Assembly: GCF_018128905.1 (NCBI RefSeq)
Contig: NZ_CP063808.1
Location: forward strand, 930,001-994,000
Length of the DNA: 64,000 nucleotides
Direction: 5' to 3'
Origin: Streptomyces sp. A2-16
Lineage (GTDB): Bacteria > Actinomycetota > Actinomycetes > Streptomycetales > Streptomycetaceae
Shown here: positions 62,552 to 64,000 of the stretch, piece after piece
Position numbering within the stretch: position 1 is the first letter of the stretch
Layout of the letters: each line of letters starts with the position of its first letter
Position numbers and translations under genes: made by a program
The notes under the pieces: generated by a model
Databases searched by the model: none
What the model was told of the DNA's origin: nothing
What the model saw: only the letters and a program-made list of their open reading frames with translations

Positions 62552-63658
62552 GTGTCAGAAGACCCCAAGATTCCCGACGACGTCTGGGAACAGTTCGCCC
62601 GTGACACCGAACGGGACATCCGAGGCTCCGCCCCCAAGGAACCCTCCGCACGGGCCCGGGAGGTGACGGAGCGGCTGCGGCGACAGGAAGAGCGCGGCGA
62701 ACTGCCCGAGGGCTGGCGCACCGGGCCGGCCTGGCAACAGAAGAAGAGCAGGCGCGGCCTGTGGGGCGTCCTCGGTGTCGCCGTCGCGGTCGTCGTGGCC
62801 GTCGTCGCGGTGAAGCCCTCACTGGTGCCGGGCGACCTCTTCGGCGGGAGAACCTCCTCCGAGGCCGCGTCCTCCCCGCTGCCCGAGGAGACCGCGGCGC
62901 CGACCGCCGCACCCTCCGCCGAGTCCTCCGCGATCCCCACCCTGGACGACCCGTTCGCAGGGTCGCCCGCCAAGCGCTGGGCCGACGGCGCCGCCGGGAT
63001 CTCCGTACCGAAGGCCGAGGCCGTCGGCGGCCGGTCGCAGGCGCAGGTCGCAAAGACGCTGGAGCTGACCAAGAAGCTGCTGGTGGAGTCGAACCTCGAC
63101 CCGGCGACGCTCCGCGGCGAACGGCCCAAGGCGGCCCTCGACGTGCTGGACCCGCTGCAGAAGGACGTTCGCGGCCTCCTGGAGACCGCCCTGCGCAAGC
63201 CGGACGAGAAGCACGACCCGCTGTGGATGTTCAGCCGCTTCGACCCCAAGGAGGCCCGGCTGGTCGGCGACGTCGTGAAGACCCGCGGCAGGATGACCTT
63301 CAAGGCGGGCGACCACGCCTCGGTGGCAGTGCACGCCGACTACACCTTCGTCTACCCCGTCGTGCAGACCAACGGCTCCACCGAGGTGACCCGCACCATC
63401 ATCCGCAGGATCCTCGACGTCGAGATCTCCGACCCGGCCAAGTACCAGGTCACCCCGGGCAAGCTCTCCGTCGTGAACTGGGATCAGGACATCAACAACT
63501 CGGCCTGCGAGGTGTACGACGGCTATCTGCACCCGTCGTTCCGCTCGGCCGAACCCACGGGGCCGGACCCCACGGGGCCGACCACGGACCCGTACGACCG
63601 CAGCAAGCCCCTCGACCCGAAGCGTGCGGAAGGCTGCGGGACGGTCTCCCGCGTCTGA
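62552..63658 (+). CDS. Single-pass membrane protein with conserved extracytoplasmic domain
   Basis: A 368-residue protein. The cytoplasmic N-terminus (SEDPKIPDDVWEQFARD, then ARAREVTERLRRQEE) is charged and helical. A membrane segment GVLGVAVAVVVAVVAV lies at about residues 70-86. Outside, after a Ser/Pro/Ala linker, a folded domain of about 220 residues holds RWADGAAGISVP, DPLWMFSRFDPKEA and the Cys pair NNSACEVYDGYLHP/EGCGTV. I do not recognise a named family; the layout recurs in streptomycete membrane proteins of unknown role. The start is placed at GTG 62552; GTG 62516, with AGG upstream, is possible. Confidence 0.75.
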   Translation: MSEDPKIPDDVWEQFARDTERDIRGSAPKEPSARAREVTERLRRQEERGELPEGWRTGPAWQQKKSRRGLWGVLGVAVAVVVAVVAVKPSLVPGDLFGGRTSSEAASSPLPEETAAPTAAPSAESSAIPTLDDPFAGSPAKRWADGAAGISVPKAEAVGGRSQAQVAKTLELTKKLLVESNLDPATLRGERPKAALDVLDPLQKDVRGLLETALRKPDEKHDPLWMFSRFDPKEARLVGDVVKTRGRMTFKAGDHASVAVHADYTFVYPVVQTNGSTEVTRTIIRRILDVEISDPAKYQVTPGKLSVVNWDQDINNSACEVYDGYLHPSFRSAEPTGPDPTGPTTDPYDRSKPLDPKRAEGCGTVSRV

Positions 63659-63687
63659 CGCGCCCCAACTCCCGGGCCGAGCAGGCG

Positions 63688-63725
63688 AAGGGCCCCGCGG
63701 GACGGAGCCGCGGGGCCCTTCTTTC
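63688..63725 (+). terminator. Strong terminator after the membrane protein gene
   Basis: A perfect 13-bp stem, AAGGGCCCCGCGG and CCGCGGGGCCCTT, with a 7-base loop is followed by CTTTCG, 29 bases after the stop. Confidence 0.85.
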
Positions 63726-64000
63726 GTCAGCACCGACGTCAGGGCAGCGCCGGTGCCTGGGAGCGGCGCCGGGGGGTTGCGCCGCTTGCTCTGTGTGCCG
63801 TTGTGTGTGCCCGCAGATGGTCTGGACCTCTGGCAGTACACGGACGCAATACGAATGCGGTTGTCTGCGGAGGGACTTGGGGGCTTTCTAGGCATCGTGC
63901 TGGATGGACGCGGCCTCCGCAACCGTTTGACCCAGCCTTGTGCCGGTACTTGTCCCGCCGGTCGGCCCCGGGCGTCCCCGGAGCCGACCGTTCTCTTGGG
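63726..64000. other. Gene-free end of window
   Basis: After the terminator there is a less GC-rich stretch (about 63790-63900) without an ORF of coding composition on either strand. A short frame from GTG 63898 has mixed third positions and is not supported. This may be the promoter region or leader of a gene beyond the window. Confidence 0.5.

Overview
The window is a 64-kb stretch of high-GC actinobacterial chromosome, almost certainly Streptomyces. Third codon positions are nearly always G or C and GTG starts are common. The gene order places glmM, coaA, glmS, acpS, nnrD, alr and the tsa genes before groES-groEL, whiD, bldM, an ShbA-like sigma factor, two guaB paralogues, glpD and a run of membrane Ser/Thr kinases. 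That order matches the conserved core of streptomycete chromosomes. I see no integrase, transposase, CRISPR array, rRNA or tRNA gene.

Layout. Bases 1-16.1 kb are mostly housekeeping. They hold the 3' end of glmM, a DUF389 membrane protein, coaA, a CbrC-family protein, glmS, a histidine phosphatase, acpS, nnrD, a Tat-type M23 peptidase, alr, an alpha/beta hydrolase, and tsaE, tsaB, rimI and tsaD with a small downstream gene. Inside this block sit an unlisted 58-aa ORF behind a 22-bp palindrome and a secreted L,D-transpeptidase-like protein with no visible catalytic Cys. Bases 16.1-29.3 kb are accessory: a GH3 glycosidase with a divergent LacI regulator, an LCP protein, an FG-GAP repeat protein, a YCII/ECF42 sigma pair, a beta-propeller/CWB2 surface protein, a THUMP-like methyltransferase and two tandem lipoprotein polysaccharide deacetylases.

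Bases 29.3-34.0 kb hold groES-groEL1 under two CIRCE operators, then an ester cyclase-like protein, an SDR and a MOSC protein. A LysR regulator (34.1-35.0 kb) leads into the developmental block at 35-37.2 kb: whiD, bldM with a sigma-BldN-like promoter, and an shbA-like sigma gene. guaB and guaB3 follow, then a nucleotide-sugar dehydrogenase homologue lacking its catalytic residues, glpD and a serine hydrolase.

Bases 44.9-57.6 kb carry six kinase-family genes in one orientation, interrupted only by a DUF3710-like gene. Four encode complete receptor kinases. One is a 1001-residue pseudokinase whose kinase fold is split by about 415 low-complexity residues. The last is a short soluble kinase. 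The five membrane members appear to share one family of extracytoplasmic module. The window closes with a succinic semialdehyde dehydrogenase, a ChoD-like GMC oxidoreductase, an LAETG sortase substrate and a membrane-anchored protein.

Two themes stand out. One is envelope and peptidoglycan biology: amino-sugar and D-Ala supply, LCP, M23, deacetylases, CWB2 and LAETG proteins, and receptor kinases. The other is recurrent loss of catalytic residues in otherwise intact genes (pseudokinase, pseudo-dehydrogenase, pseudo-transpeptidase), which suggests regulatory or scaffold roles.
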